Position numbers and translations under genes: made by a program | Part shown: positions 11,303 through 19,292 of the stretch, one piece after another | Numbering within the stretch: the first letter of the stretch is position 1 | Layout of the letters: each line of letters begins with the position of its first letter | Assembly (NCBI GenBank): GCA_031549325.1 | Contig: JAVBQA010000015.1 | Span: 1 to 33,346 of the forward strand | Direction: 5' to 3' | From: JAJDGF01 sp031549325 | Lineage (GTDB): Bacteria; Bacillota; Clostridia; Christensenellales; Aristaeellaceae | DNA length: 33,346 bases | The notes under the pieces: model-generated | What the model was told of the DNA's origin: nothing | What the model saw: only the letters and a program-made list of their open reading frames with translations | Databases searched by the model: none

Positions 11303-12358
11303 TCATCCTTTCATCAAATCGAATAGCGCGATGGCTGCGGCGGCGATCACGGCGGGCACGGCGCGCACGGCGATGCAGGGGTCGTGTCGGCCGGTGATGC
11401 GCAGGGTGGTGTTCTCCATGGCTGAGAGATCCACACTGTCTTGGGAAAGCGCGATAGATGGCGTGGGTTTCATGTAGGCGCGCAGCACGATGGGCATGCC
11501 GTTAGAGATGCCGCCCAGAATGCCGCCCGCGCGGTTGGCGCTGGTCTCGACTCGGCCGTTCCGCATCACAAACGGGTCGTTGAACGCGCTGCCGTGCGCG
11601 CCTGCGGACGCTACCCCTTCGCCGAACGACACCGCCTTTACGCCCGGGATCGCAAACACCAGCTGGGACAGGCGGTTGTCCAGCCCGTTAAACAGCGGCT
11701 CACCCAGGCCCGCGGGCACGCCCAGCGCGATCAGCTCCACGCTGCCGCCCACGGAGTCGCCCGCGGCGCGGGCCTGCTCGATCTGCCGGATCATCGCCTG
11801 GCCCCGCGCGTCGTCGAGGGCGGGAAAGGGTTGTGCAGCCAGTGCCTCCAGCCGCGATTTGGTCTCATGAACCGGGTCGAAAGGTTCGTCCATTGCGCCG
11901 CCCACGCTCAGCAGGTGCGCGCCGATGGAGACGCCCTTGCGGGCAAGGAGCTGCAGGCAGACGCCGCCCGCGATGCACAGCGGCGCTGTCATGCGCCCGG
12001 ACAGCATCTGCGGGTCGATCCCCTTGCACCGGGCGGTGTAGTCCGCATGGGATGGGCGCGGAATGTCCCTTATGGCGGCGTAGTCGGCCAAACGCGCATC
12101 GCGGTTCTCGATCACGGAGAGCAGCGGCTCGCCGGTCAGCACATCGCCCCGCAGGCCCTCCGGAAAGAAAGGTTGATCCGGCTCGCGGCGCTGGCTGTTC
12201 AGCGCGCCGCCCGGGGCGCGGCGCGAGAGAAAGCGCTGCAGCTCGGCGATGTCAATCCGCTCGCCCGCCGGAAGCCCGGAAAGCCGCACGCCGACGGACG
12301 GCCCGTGCGAGCTGCCGAGCAGCTCCAGGCGCAGCTGGTCACCCATCCAAGGCCGCAT
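11303..12358 (-). CDS. aroC: Chorismate synthase
   Basis: This 351-aa FMN-dependent enzyme removes phosphate from EPSP to give chorismate. The N-terminus MGDQLRLELLGSSHGPSVGV matches the family's GESHG region. RPSHADYT, SGRMTAPLCIAGGV, the NRAGGILGGISNGMPI flavin segment and the C-terminal RHDPCIAVRAVPV-like motif are all present. The ATG at 12358 is chosen because GGAGG lies 8 nt upstream. This makes the gene overlap the 3' end of aroA by 20 bp; a second ATG at 12346 has no good ribosome site. Confidence 0.95.
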   Translation of the reverse strand: MRPWMGDQLRLELLGSSHGPSVGVRLSGLPAGERIDIAELQRFLSRRAPGGALNSQRREPDQPFFPEGLRGDVLTGEPLLSVIENRDARLADYAAIRDIPRPSHADYTARCKGIDPQMLSGRMTAPLCIAGGVCLQLLARKGVSIGAHLLSVGGAMDEPFDPVHETKSRLEALAAQPFPALDDARGQAMIRQIEQARAAGDSVGGSVELIALGVPAGLGEPLFNGLDNRLSQLVFAIPGVKAVSFGEGVASAGAHGSAFNDPFVMRNGRVETSANRAGGILGGISNGMPIVLRAYMKPTPSIALSQDSVDLSAMENTTLRITGRHDPCIAVRAVPAVIAAAAIALFDLMKG

Positions 12359-13475
12359 TCGTTTTGCCTCCAAGCCTGATAAAGTCTTCGAAAAACCCGG
12401 GATAGGATTTTGCCACGCAGTCCGCGCCCAGAATCGTCACCGGGCCGCTGGCCCGAGTGGCCAGTGCGCAGGCCGCCATGGCGATGCGGTGGTCGCCCAT
12501 CGGGCTCAGTGCGCCGCCGGTGGGACGCCCGCCGGTGACGACCAGCCGGTTCTCCTCTACCAGCACCCCGATACCCAGCGCGCGCAGCATCGATGCGATG
12601 GCCTGCGCGCGGTCGCTTTCCTTCAGCCGCAATCGGCGAGTGCCGGAAAGCACGGTTGTGCCCGGCCGCAGCGCGGCCACGGCGGCCAGGGACGGCGCGA
12701 GATCCGGGCAGGGGGAGAGATCGACGTTTCGCGCGCCCATCAGCCGGGGCATGGCGCGGTCGGGCTGGGCGGAGGCAGCATCCAGGCTGAGCAGTTCCAC
12801 CTGGGAACCCAGCGCGTTCATGGCAAAAAACGGCGCTGCCGCCGACCAGTCGCGCTCAATGCCGATGCGCGCGGGGGCCCTGTAGATCTGGCCGCCCGGC
12901 ACGAAATACCCATGGTCGATGGGCTCGACCCGCGCGGAAAAATCACGCATGGCGCGAATCGTCATGTCCACATAACCCGCCGATTCGAGCGGCGAGGTCA
13001 GCGTGATCCGGCTGTTCCCGGCAAGCAGCGGCAGCGCCAGCAGCAGCCCGGACACGAACTGCGAGCTGACGTCTCCCGGCAGCTCGAACACGCCGGGTTT
13101 CAGCCGCCCGGATACCCGGATGGGCAGCTGATCCCCATCGATCCGCGCGCCGTTTTGGGCCAGGCAGCGCAACAAATCGGCAATCGGGCGCCGGGGCAGC
13201 CGCCCCCGCCCGGTAAACGTCACTTCGGATCCCAGCGCCGCGCAAACGGGCATCAGCAGCCGCAGCGTGGCCGCGCTCTCGGCGCAGTCCAGCGCCGCCC
13301 CGCCGTGCAGCGCCTCCAGACAGGACATGGTGGCCAGCACATCGACGCAGGGGCACTCGGGTTCGATCGCCGTGCCAGACAGCCGCGCCAGCACCAGCAT
13401 CCGCTGCGCGTGGGACTTGCTCTGGGGCGGCGTCAGCGCGCCCGACAGCGTCCCGGGGGAGACGACGATGTCCAT
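12339..13475 (-). CDS. aroA: 3-phosphoshikimate 1-carboxyvinyltransferase (EPSP synthase)
   Basis: This 378-aa enzyme joins phosphoenolpyruvate to shikimate 3-phosphate. The substrate-binding SKSHAQR (Lys20), RLKESDR and DHRIAMA motifs are present. It is shorter than the roughly 430-aa E. coli enzyme. The segment that reads GNAGTAMR in E. coli reads ESAATLR here (residues 66-72), so Ala68 aligns with the glycine (E. coli Gly96) that contacts glyphosate. This points to an enzyme outside class I. The start has a GGGGGTGG site and a promoter 34 bp upstream. It leads the aro operon. Confidence 0.93.
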   Translation of the reverse strand: MDIVVSPGTLSGALTPPQSKSHAQRMLVLARLSGTAIEPECPCVDVLATMSCLEALHGGAALDCAESAATLRLLMPVCAALGSEVTFTGRGRLPRRPIADLLRCLAQNGARIDGDQLPIRVSGRLKPGVFELPGDVSSQFVSGLLLALPLLAGNSRITLTSPLESAGYVDMTIRAMRDFSARVEPIDHGYFVPGGQIYRAPARIGIERDWSAAAPFFAMNALGSQVELLSLDAASAQPDRAMPRLMGARNVDLSPCPDLAPSLAAVAALRPGTTVLSGTRRLRLKESDRAQAIASMLRALGIGVLVEENRLVVTGGRPTGGALSPMGDHRIAMAACALATRASGPVTILGADCVAKSYPGFFEDFIRLGGKTNAALDG

Positions 13476-13508
13476 GCAGCCACCCCCGTCTTAATCATAA
13501 GCTTACAT

Positions 13509-13537
13509 ATCATACCACAAAGACTGTGTAACGTAAA
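13509..13537 (-). promoter_or_regulatory. Promoter of the aro operon
   Basis: Minus strand: TTTACG (13537-13532), 17-bp spacer, TATGAT (13514-13509). The leader to the aroA ATG is only about 25-30 nt, which leaves no room for a T-box or attenuator. Confidence 0.65.
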
Positions 13538-13542
13538 GCGAC

Positions 13543-13571
13543 TGGTGAATTTTTGGGAAAAGGGGTATAAT
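13543..13571 (+). promoter_or_regulatory. Promoter of the phosphodiesterase gene
   Basis: A perfect TATAAT at 13566-13571 lies 17 bp after TGGTGA (13543-13548), a weak -35. It is divergent from and back-to-back with the aro promoter. Confidence 0.55.
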
Positions 13572-13603
13572 TGGAACAGTTTTTAGAATCGGGAGGGTTG
13601 CCC

Positions 13604-14146
13604 ATGAAACTGATGATCGCTTCGGACATCCACGGATCAAAGCGCTACGCCAGCCAGCTGATGGACGCGTTCAACCGCGAGGCGCCGGACACCTTGGTGC
13701 TGCTCGGGGACCTGCTGTACCACGGCCCCAGGAACCCGCTGCCCGAGGGCTATGATCCGCAGGGCGTGCTCGAGCTGCTGAATGCCGTCAAGGACAAGAT
13801 CGTGGCCGTGCGCGGCAACTGCGACAGCGAGGTGGACCAGATGGTGCTGCAGTTCCCGATGATGGCCGACTACGCGCTGATCGAAGCCGATGGGCGGCGT
13901 TTGTTTCTGACCCACGGCCACAAGTTCAGTCCGGACAGCCCGCCGCCCATGCCGGCGGGCGCGCTGCTGTTCAACGGCCACACCCACATTCCCGCGTTTG
14001 AGCCGCGGGGCGCGTTCACCTACGTAAACCCCGGCTCGGTGTCGCTGCCCCACCAGAACAGCCAGCGCGGCTACATGGTTCTGGAGCCGGGCGCGCTGCG
14101 TCACAGGCAGCTGGACGGCGCGCTGATCGCCGACCATTCCTGTTAG
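13604..14146 (+). CDS. yfcE: YfcE-type metallophosphoesterase
   Basis: This 180-aa calcineurin-like phosphoesterase of the YfcE/MJ0936 group carries all five metal-binding blocks: SDIHG (residues 6-10), GDLLYHG, GNCD, THGH and NGHTH. YfcE enzymes are Mn-dependent and hydrolyse phosphodiesters in vitro; the physiological substrate is not known. The start at 13604 has a GGGAGG site 8 nt upstream; earlier in-frame codons lack family similarity. A hairpin overlaps its stop. It is read in the same direction as the ABC operon that follows, but about 220 bp separate them. Confidence 0.9.
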   Translation: MKLMIASDIHGSKRYASQLMDAFNREAPDTLVLLGDLLYHGPRNPLPEGYDPQGVLELLNAVKDKIVAVRGNCDSEVDQMVLQFPMMADYALIEADGRRLFLTHGHKFSPDSPPPMPAGALLFNGHTHIPAFEPRGAFTYVNPGSVSLPHQNSQRGYMVLEPGALRHRQLDGALIADHSC

Positions 14147-14167
14147 CTCTCCCGCACATGGGAGAGC
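14146..14167 (+). terminator. Hairpin overlapping the yfcE stop codon
   Basis: GCTCTCCC-GCACAT-GGGAGAGC is a perfect 8-bp stem with a 6-nt loop. Its first base is the last base of the stop codon. No T run follows, so any termination would be weak. Confidence 0.45.
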
Positions 14168-14367
14168 GCAAAGCTGTGCGCGTCGCCGTTGACACGTTGA
14201 GGATTTGTGAATTCTGTGTTGACTTTTTGGTTTTCATATGATACCCTGAGTTGGGTTTGCCGTATAAAGTTGCACGAACATTCACACATGGCCTCGCCTG
14301 GTTCACTGCGAGTTGGGCGGACATTTGCCCGCTTGATTAGGAACACAGCTTTGAAGGAGGAAGTTCC
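14168..14367 (+). promoter_or_regulatory. Leader and probable promoter of ABC operon 1
   Basis: The best promoter is TTGACT (14219-14224), 17 bp, TACCCT (14242-14247), which has a good -35 and a poor -10. A second TTGACA occurs exactly 30 bp upstream (14189-14194). A weak -10 together with repeated elements would fit an activator-dependent sugar promoter, but no operator was identified with confidence. Confidence 0.35.
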
Positions 14368-15663
14368 ATGAAACTGAGGAAGACTCTGGCTGCGATTCTC
14401 GTGCTCGTCCTGTTTGCCGGCATGGCGCCGGCGGCGCTTGCGGAACCTGTTGAGCTGGTGTTTTGGGACATGGTTTGGGGCGGCGCGGATGCGTACATTC
14501 CGACCGCCGAAAAGCTGGTTGAGAAATTCAACCAGGAGCATCCGGACATTCATGTGACCTATCAGTCCACCGCGTGGCAGAACTTTTACCAAACCTTCCT
14601 GACGGCCGTCACCTCGGGCGTGGCCCCGGACGTTTCGACCGGCGCGTTCCCGCAGGCCGTGCAGTACGCCGCCATGGAGGAGATCACCGACCTGAGCTCG
14701 ATCCTGGACAACTGGAAAGCCACCAACGATCCGATCCTGGACGACTTCCTGCCGGGCATCCTGGAGATGGAGCGCTACAACGGCGTGCTGGCGGGCATCC
14801 CGTGGAACATGGATCCGCGCCAGATCTGGTACAACAAAGACGCGTTTGATCAGGCCGGCATCACCGAGATGCCCAAGACCTGGGACGACTTCCTGGAGGT
14901 CTGTAAGCAGATCAAGGAGAAGACCGATTTCATCCCCTTCAACTTCGCGGGCGGCGACCACATGGCCACCCAGTTCTCCATCGCGCTGTTCACGATGAAC
15001 GGCGCCGGCTGGGCCAACGACAAGGGAGACGGCCCGTTCCCGGACAAGCAGAAGATCGTGGAAGCCTTTGAGTTCCTGGGCGAAATGGTCAAGAACGGCT
15101 ACGTGGCCGAGGGCACCGCGGGCTACGTGGGCGCCGACGCCAACCTGATGTTCTACGGCGAGAAGGTCGCGATGTACTGGACCGGGCCGCTCAATGACAT
15201 CGACCAGTATCCCGGGCTTAAGGAAAAGGTGTTCGCGATGCCCGCCATCGGCAAGACCGAGGAGACCGCCACCAACTACGTGTGGCCCAACTACGTGATG
15301 AGCTTCGCGCAGACCAAGCATCCCGAGGAAGCCAAGGTATTCCTGGAGTGGTGGGTCAAGAACTGCCAGCCGCTGTATTTCGACGGCAGCCTGAACTCCA
15401 TGCCCGCGCTGAAGTCCACCCTGCAAAACTCGTTCTACGCCGACAAGAAGATCGCCAAGGAGATTCGCGACGTGGTGCTGCAGAAGGCGACCACCCCGGT
15501 CTCCCCGGCTCCGGCGCTGTACTTGGCGTTCTCGCAGATCGAGGGCGAGACCATGCCCAACGCGCCCGTCCAGGCCATCCTGACCGGCGCCACCAACTAT
15601 GAAGAGCTGGCCGACCAGCTGCTGGCCAACATTCAGAAGGCCTTTGACGACAACGCGGAATGA
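14368..15663 (+). CDS. Carbohydrate ABC transporter substrate-binding protein (family 1)
   Basis: This 431-aa extracellular solute-binding protein belongs to the MalE/MsmE-like group. It has a lysine-rich N-terminus, a hydrophobic core and an Ala-X-Ala cleavage site (APAALA, then EPVELVFWD, at about residues 25-26). There is no lipobox cysteine. The mature part has the family pattern of an early strand (VELVFWDMVWGG) and a 'KLVEKFNQEHPDIHV' segment. AAGGAGG precedes the start. The two permeases that follow share its operon. The ligand cannot be told from sequence; a sugar or oligosaccharide is likely. Confidence 0.92.
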   Translation: MKLRKTLAAILVLVLFAGMAPAALAEPVELVFWDMVWGGADAYIPTAEKLVEKFNQEHPDIHVTYQSTAWQNFYQTFLTAVTSGVAPDVSTGAFPQAVQYAAMEEITDLSSILDNWKATNDPILDDFLPGILEMERYNGVLAGIPWNMDPRQIWYNKDAFDQAGITEMPKTWDDFLEVCKQIKEKTDFIPFNFAGGDHMATQFSIALFTMNGAGWANDKGDGPFPDKQKIVEAFEFLGEMVKNGYVAEGTAGYVGADANLMFYGEKVAMYWTGPLNDIDQYPGLKEKVFAMPAIGKTEETATNYVWPNYVMSFAQTKHPEEAKVFLEWWVKNCQPLYFDGSLNSMPALKSTLQNSFYADKKIAKEIRDVVLQKATTPVSPAPALYLAFSQIEGETMPNAPVQAILTGATNYEELADQLLANIQKAFDDNAE

Positions 15664-15689
15664 GCATGCGCGCGTAAGCGTACTTGAGC

Positions 15690-15720
15690 GGGCAATGCCG
15701 GGGCCTTCCCGGCATTGCCC
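15690..15720 (+). promoter_or_regulatory. Intercistronic stem-loop after the binding-protein gene
   Basis: A perfect 13-bp stem (GGGCAATGCCGGG with CCCGGCATTGCCC, loop GCCTT) starts 26 nt after the binding-protein stop. No T tract follows. Such elements in ABC operons protect the upstream mRNA and lower downstream expression, giving more binding protein than permease. The second importer operon has an equivalent at 25551-25574. Confidence 0.75.
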
Positions 15721-15749
15721 CGTCACATTGCGATAAAGGTGGTCATGAG

Positions 15750-16679
15750 ATGGCAAACACCGCCAAATCGGCCAGGCAGAAGCGCCGGTATGAAACCTCG
15801 CTCCTGAACAACAAGCCGCTCGGATACGCCATGCTGGTGCCGGCCTCGCTGATGATCCTTCTGATCAGCTGCTACCCGCTGCTCAACGGCATCTTTCTGG
15901 GCTTTCGGCACTACAACCTGCTCAAGCCCAAGAAGCAAGGCTTTGCGGGGCTTGCAAACTATGTCAAGGCGTTTTCAGACAAGGAGTTCTGGAATGTGCT
16001 GGGGTTCACGTTCCTGTACACGATCATGGTGGTGCTCATCGCCTATGTGGTGGGCATGATCATGGCCATGCTGCTCAACCGCAACATCAAGGGCCGCGGG
16101 CTGTTCCGCGCGCTGGCGCTGGTGCCCTGGATCATTCCGCCGGCGGTGGCGGCCATCAACTGGAGCTGGCTGTTCAACGACCAGGTCGGGCTTTTGAACC
16201 ACCTGATCAAGCAGTTGCCCTGGGCGAGCAAGGGCGTGCTGTTCGTGGCCGATCCTCAGGTCGCCCGCATCACCGTGATCTGGACCAGCGCCTGGAAGTC
16301 GCTTCCGTTCATGATGATCACGCTGCTCGCCGGGCTGCAGGCCATTCCAACCGATCTTTACGAGGCGGCGGAAATCGACGGCGCCAACTTCCGCCAGCGG
16401 TTCACATACGTGACCATGCCCCAGCTCAGCTCGGTCACCACCGTGTGCACCACGCTGATGTTCATCTGGACATTCAATAACCTGGAGAACATCTATCTGC
16501 TCACGCGCGGCGGCCCCAACCAGGCCACGTTTGTGCTGTCGATCCTGACCTACTACACCGCCTTCATGAGAAGCGACATCGGCTATGCGTCGAGCATCTC
16601 CACGATTCTGCTGGTCGTGCTGGTGTGCGTGCTGATGGTGTATGTCCGGCTGGTGGACCGGCAGTCGAGGGAGGTGTAG
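15750..16679 (+). CDS. Carbohydrate ABC transporter permease (MalF/MsmF type)
   Basis: This 309-aa integral membrane protein has about six transmembrane segments, the first being LGYAMLVPASLMILLISCYPLL near residue 26. The cytoplasmic EAA loop that docks onto the ATPase is visible as YEAAEIDGANFRQRFTYVTMP near residues 209-229. The start ATG at 15750 follows AAAGGTGG; further upstream in-frame sequence is the stem-loop region and not family-like. Only 3 bases separate it from the second permease. No ATP-binding gene is present, so a shared MsmK-type ATPase encoded elsewhere is inferred. Confidence 0.93.
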   Translation: MANTAKSARQKRRYETSLLNNKPLGYAMLVPASLMILLISCYPLLNGIFLGFRHYNLLKPKKQGFAGLANYVKAFSDKEFWNVLGFTFLYTIMVVLIAYVVGMIMAMLLNRNIKGRGLFRALALVPWIIPPAVAAINWSWLFNDQVGLLNHLIKQLPWASKGVLFVADPQVARITVIWTSAWKSLPFMMITLLAGLQAIPTDLYEAAEIDGANFRQRFTYVTMPQLSSVTTVCTTLMFIWTFNNLENIYLLTRGGPNQATFVLSILTYYTAFMRSDIGYASSISTILLVVLVCVLMVYVRLVDRQSREV

Positions 16680-16682
16680 CCC

Positions 16683-17540
16683 ATGCAGAAGAACGCGTAT
16701 TACGAGCGGAAATCGCGCCGCGAGCGGCGGGCCAACCGGTGGGCTTACATCGTGCTGACGATGATGGTGCTCATCATCAACATTCCGTTTCTGCAGATGA
16801 TCATGACCTCCTTCAAGACGCGGGCGGAGGCCATGTCGAGCTTTGATTTCCTGCCGCACCAGCTGTCGTTTGAGAACTACGCCAAGGTGCTGCTTCGAAC
16901 CAACTTCAGCACCAACATCCTGAACAGCTTCTATGTGTCGGTGGTGGTGACGCTGGCCTGCATCGTGCTTGCGGTGATGGCGGGCTACGCGATCTCGCGC
17001 TTTAAGGGGCGCGTGTTCAACGCGTACACCACGTTCATGCTGGTGCTGCAGCTGTTTCCGGGCGTGCTGATGCTGATCCCGCTGTTTCTGATCCTGCAGC
17101 GCATGCGCCTGTTTGACACCCATGCCTCCGTCATGCTGGCGTATACGGCGCACAACCTGCCGTTTTCGATCTGGCTGCTGAAGGGGTTTTTCAACACGAT
17201 TCCGTTCGACATCGAGCAGGCGGGCATGATCGATGGCTGCAGCCAGTTCAGCTCGTTCTGGCGGCTGGTGCTGCCCATCTCGATGCCGGGCGTCAGCACC
17301 GTGGCGATTTTTACGTTCATCAACGCCTGGTGTGAGTTCACCGTGGCCAGCATCCTGTTGCGCAGCGACCACGTCATGACCATGACGGTGGGCTTGCAAA
17401 AATTCGTGCAGCAATACACGCAAGACTGGCCCGCGCTGATGACCGCCGCGACCATCAGCTCGCTTCCGACGCTGATCTTCCTGCTGATTGCCCAGAAGTA
17501 CCTTGTGCAGGGGATGGGTGCAGGCTCGGTGAAAGGGTAA
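16683..17540 (+). CDS. Carbohydrate ABC transporter permease (MalG/MsmG type)
   Basis: This 285-aa membrane protein has a positively charged cytoplasmic N-terminus (YERKSRRERRANR) and six predicted helices. The EAA-type loop reads IEQAGMIDGCSQFSSFWRLV, near residues 178-197. The C-terminus MGAGSVKG is typical of this family and nearly matches the end of the second importer's permease (MMAGSVKG). A GGGAGGTG site overlaps the end of the preceding permease. It pairs with that permease to form the channel. Confidence 0.94.
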   Translation: MQKNAYYERKSRRERRANRWAYIVLTMMVLIINIPFLQMIMTSFKTRAEAMSSFDFLPHQLSFENYAKVLLRTNFSTNILNSFYVSVVVTLACIVLAVMAGYAISRFKGRVFNAYTTFMLVLQLFPGVLMLIPLFLILQRMRLFDTHASVMLAYTAHNLPFSIWLLKGFFNTIPFDIEQAGMIDGCSQFSSFWRLVLPISMPGVSTVAIFTFINAWCEFTVASILLRSDHVMTMTVGLQKFVQQYTQDWPALMTAATISSLPTLIFLLIAQKYLVQGMGAGSVKG

Positions 17541-17577
17541 CACAGATTGTTTGAGCATGCTTTAAGGAGGGAACCCG

Positions 17578-18543
17578 ATGAAATCCGATTCGATTTGGAT
17601 TCTGGAGCCGGGCAAGATGGAAATCCGGGCGGTCGACATCCCTGATCCCAAGTACGACGAGGTGCAGATTCAGACCAAGGCGTGCGGCGTGTGCTGCTGG
17701 GACAGCTACCTGTTCCGGGGCATCAGCGCGCCGGGGCCGCTGCCCTACATCATCGGGCACGAGGGCGCGGGCATTGTGCACAAGGTGGGCGCGGGCGTCA
17801 CCAAATTCAAGCCTGGGGACAAGGTGTTTTGCGCGGGCGGCAGCAACGAGCAGATGAGCCAGTACTTCAACCTCAAGGATAACGGGCTGACCAGGATTCC
17901 GGACGACGTGACGGACTTCGTGCCCTGGGTGATCGAACCCACGGTCACCGTCGTGAATGTGCTGACGTGGACGGGCATCGAACCCGGGGACACGGTGGCG
18001 CTGGTTGGCGCGGGATACATGGGCATGCTGACGCTGATGGGGCTGACGCGCGGCTATCCTTGCGGGCGAATCGTGGTGTTTGAGAAACAGGCGGTGCGCC
18101 GCGAGATGGCTAGGGCGCTTGGCGGCTGCGAGGTGTACGACCCCTACGACGCCGAGGGGCAGGCCGCGATCGAGGCGCTGCGGGCCGCGGGCGGCGCGGA
18201 CAAGGTGATCGAGTTCTCGGCGGATGAGAGCGGGCTTCAGATCGCGCTGCAGCTGGTCAGGAAGCGCGCGGGGCGGCTGACGGTGGGTTCGTGGCACCGG
18301 CAGGAGCTCACGTTTGACGGCACGCAGCTGCACATGGGCGGCATTCTGATGAACAATGTGGCGCCCAACACGACGGTGCATTATGAGGATCTGATCCCGC
18401 GCACGGCGGCGATGGTGAAGCGGGGGATCTTCAACCCTGGGCGGCTGGTGACCCATGTGGCGAATTACAAAGACTGCCTGCATGTGTTCGAGCGTGCGAT
18501 CGATAAGAAGGACGGATACATCAAGGGCGTGATTACCTTTTAA
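17578..18543 (+). CDS. Zinc-type medium-chain dehydrogenase lacking the structural zinc lobe
   Basis: This 321-aa MDR-superfamily oxidoreductase has catalytic-zinc ligands Cys36 (ACGVC) and His61-Glu62 (GHEGAG), and a nucleotide-binding VALVGAGYMG near residue 141. The four-cysteine structural zinc cluster of classical alcohol dehydrogenases is absent, which explains the short length. AAGGAGGG precedes the start, and it follows the permeases by 37 nt in the same operon. A role in oxidising the imported sugar, polyol or a derivative is inferred from context; the true substrate is unknown. Confidence 0.85.
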   Translation: MKSDSIWILEPGKMEIRAVDIPDPKYDEVQIQTKACGVCCWDSYLFRGISAPGPLPYIIGHEGAGIVHKVGAGVTKFKPGDKVFCAGGSNEQMSQYFNLKDNGLTRIPDDVTDFVPWVIEPTVTVVNVLTWTGIEPGDTVALVGAGYMGMLTLMGLTRGYPCGRIVVFEKQAVRREMARALGGCEVYDPYDAEGQAAIEALRAAGGADKVIEFSADESGLQIALQLVRKRAGRLTVGSWHRQELTFDGTQLHMGGILMNNVAPNTTVHYEDLIPRTAAMVKRGIFNPGRLVTHVANYKDCLHVFERAIDKKDGYIKGVITF

Positions 18544-18723
18544 AGACCGGGTGTATGAAGACAGGGGTTCGAAAGCGCGTGATGCCCTTTGGATCCCCAT
18601 TTGCGCACACCCAGACTTGGGGGGTGATGGCCACGGCATTGGGGCAAAAATGTGTATCTTAGGGGCGGCTTTTGTGATCGGGCCGTCCCTTCGTGCTATA
18701 CTCTACCCGTGGGAGATGATGAT
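18544..18723 (+). promoter_or_regulatory. Intergenic region with hairpin and putative promoter for the LURP-one gene
   Basis: Two elements stand out. AGGGGCGGC (18661-18669) pairs with GCCGTCCCT (18682-18690) with one mismatch, forming a hairpin without a T tract. TATACT at 18697-18702 is a good -10, but the nearest -35 (TTGTGA, 18672-18677) is 19 bp away and would lie inside that hairpin. The rest holds nothing recognised. Confidence 0.4.
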
Positions 18724-19206
18724 GTGAATCTATACATGAAGCAAAAGGTGTTCAGCTGGGGCGACAAGTTTCAGATCTGGGATGAGAACCAGACGCCGCG
18801 CTACCAGGTGGAGGGTGAGGTTTGGAGCCTGGGCAAGCGGCTGCATGTGCTCGGGCTGGATGGCGCCGAGCTGGCGTTTGTGTGCCAGAAGGTGTGGTCG
18901 TTTTTGACCCGGTTCTTCGTGGAGATTCAGGGTGAAACCGTGTGCGAGGTGGTCAAGGAGTTCACCTTCTTCCGCCCCAGTTACCACATCGAGGGGCTAG
19001 GCTGGCGCATTGGGGGCGAGATCTGGGAGCATGAGTACGTGGTCTACGACGCGAACGGGCGCACCGTGATGGCGCTGAGCAAAGAATGGTTCACCTGGGG
19101 CGACAGCTATTGCCTGCGCATCGAGGACGGCCAGGACGAGCTGCTGTGCCTGTGCGCCGCGCTGGCCATCGACGCCGCGGTGGATGTGCAGAGCAGCAAC
19201 AACTGA
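18724..19206 (+). CDS. LURP-one-related (YxjI-type) protein
   Basis: This 160-aa protein matches the LURP-one-related family, whose fold resembles the tubby/phospholipid scramblase barrel. The N-terminal block YMKQKVFSWGDKFQIWDEN, with repeated WGD-type turns (WGDKF, WGDSY), is characteristic. No catalytic residues are known for the family and its bacterial role is unclear. The GTG at 18724 is chosen because GGGAGA lies 7 nt upstream and family members extend this far; the ATG at 18736 is too far from a ribosome site. It stands alone, facing the pyrophosphatase gene. Confidence 0.85.
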   Translation: MNLYMKQKVFSWGDKFQIWDENQTPRYQVEGEVWSLGKRLHVLGLDGAELAFVCQKVWSFLTRFFVEIQGETVCEVVKEFTFFRPSYHIEGLGWRIGGEIWEHEYVVYDANGRTVMALSKEWFTWGDSYCLRIEDGQDELLCLCAALAIDAAVDVQSSNN

Positions 19207-19222
19207 GCGGCTTGGACGCAAC

Positions 19223-19265
19223 ACAGCCCTGAAACCATTTGGTTCCAGGGCTGTTGATTGGTTTT
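19223..19265. terminator. Terminator between convergent genes
   Basis: A 14-bp stem with one mismatch (ACAGCCCTGAAACC with GGTTCCAGGGCTGT, loop ATTT) is followed by TTGATTGGTTTT. The loose T tract suits the plus-strand gene. It may also serve the pyrophosphatase transcript from the other side. Confidence 0.65.
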
Positions 19266-19292
19266 GGGCGGATATAGATGATCTGACGGGCT

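Noticed and set aside
13476..13603. T-box or tryptophan-type attenuator before aroA
   Set aside because: The predicted leader is about 25-30 nt, too short, with no terminator/antiterminator pair.
14143..17558. Antisense open frames across ABC operon 1
   Set aside because: Shadows of the binding protein and permeases, with biased composition and no domains.
18549..18612. tRNA-like stretch (GGGTGT ... GGTTCGAA ... ACACCC)
   Set aside because: The arms close, but the GTTCGAA is misplaced, there is no anticodon stem or D arm, and a cloverleaf cannot be drawn.
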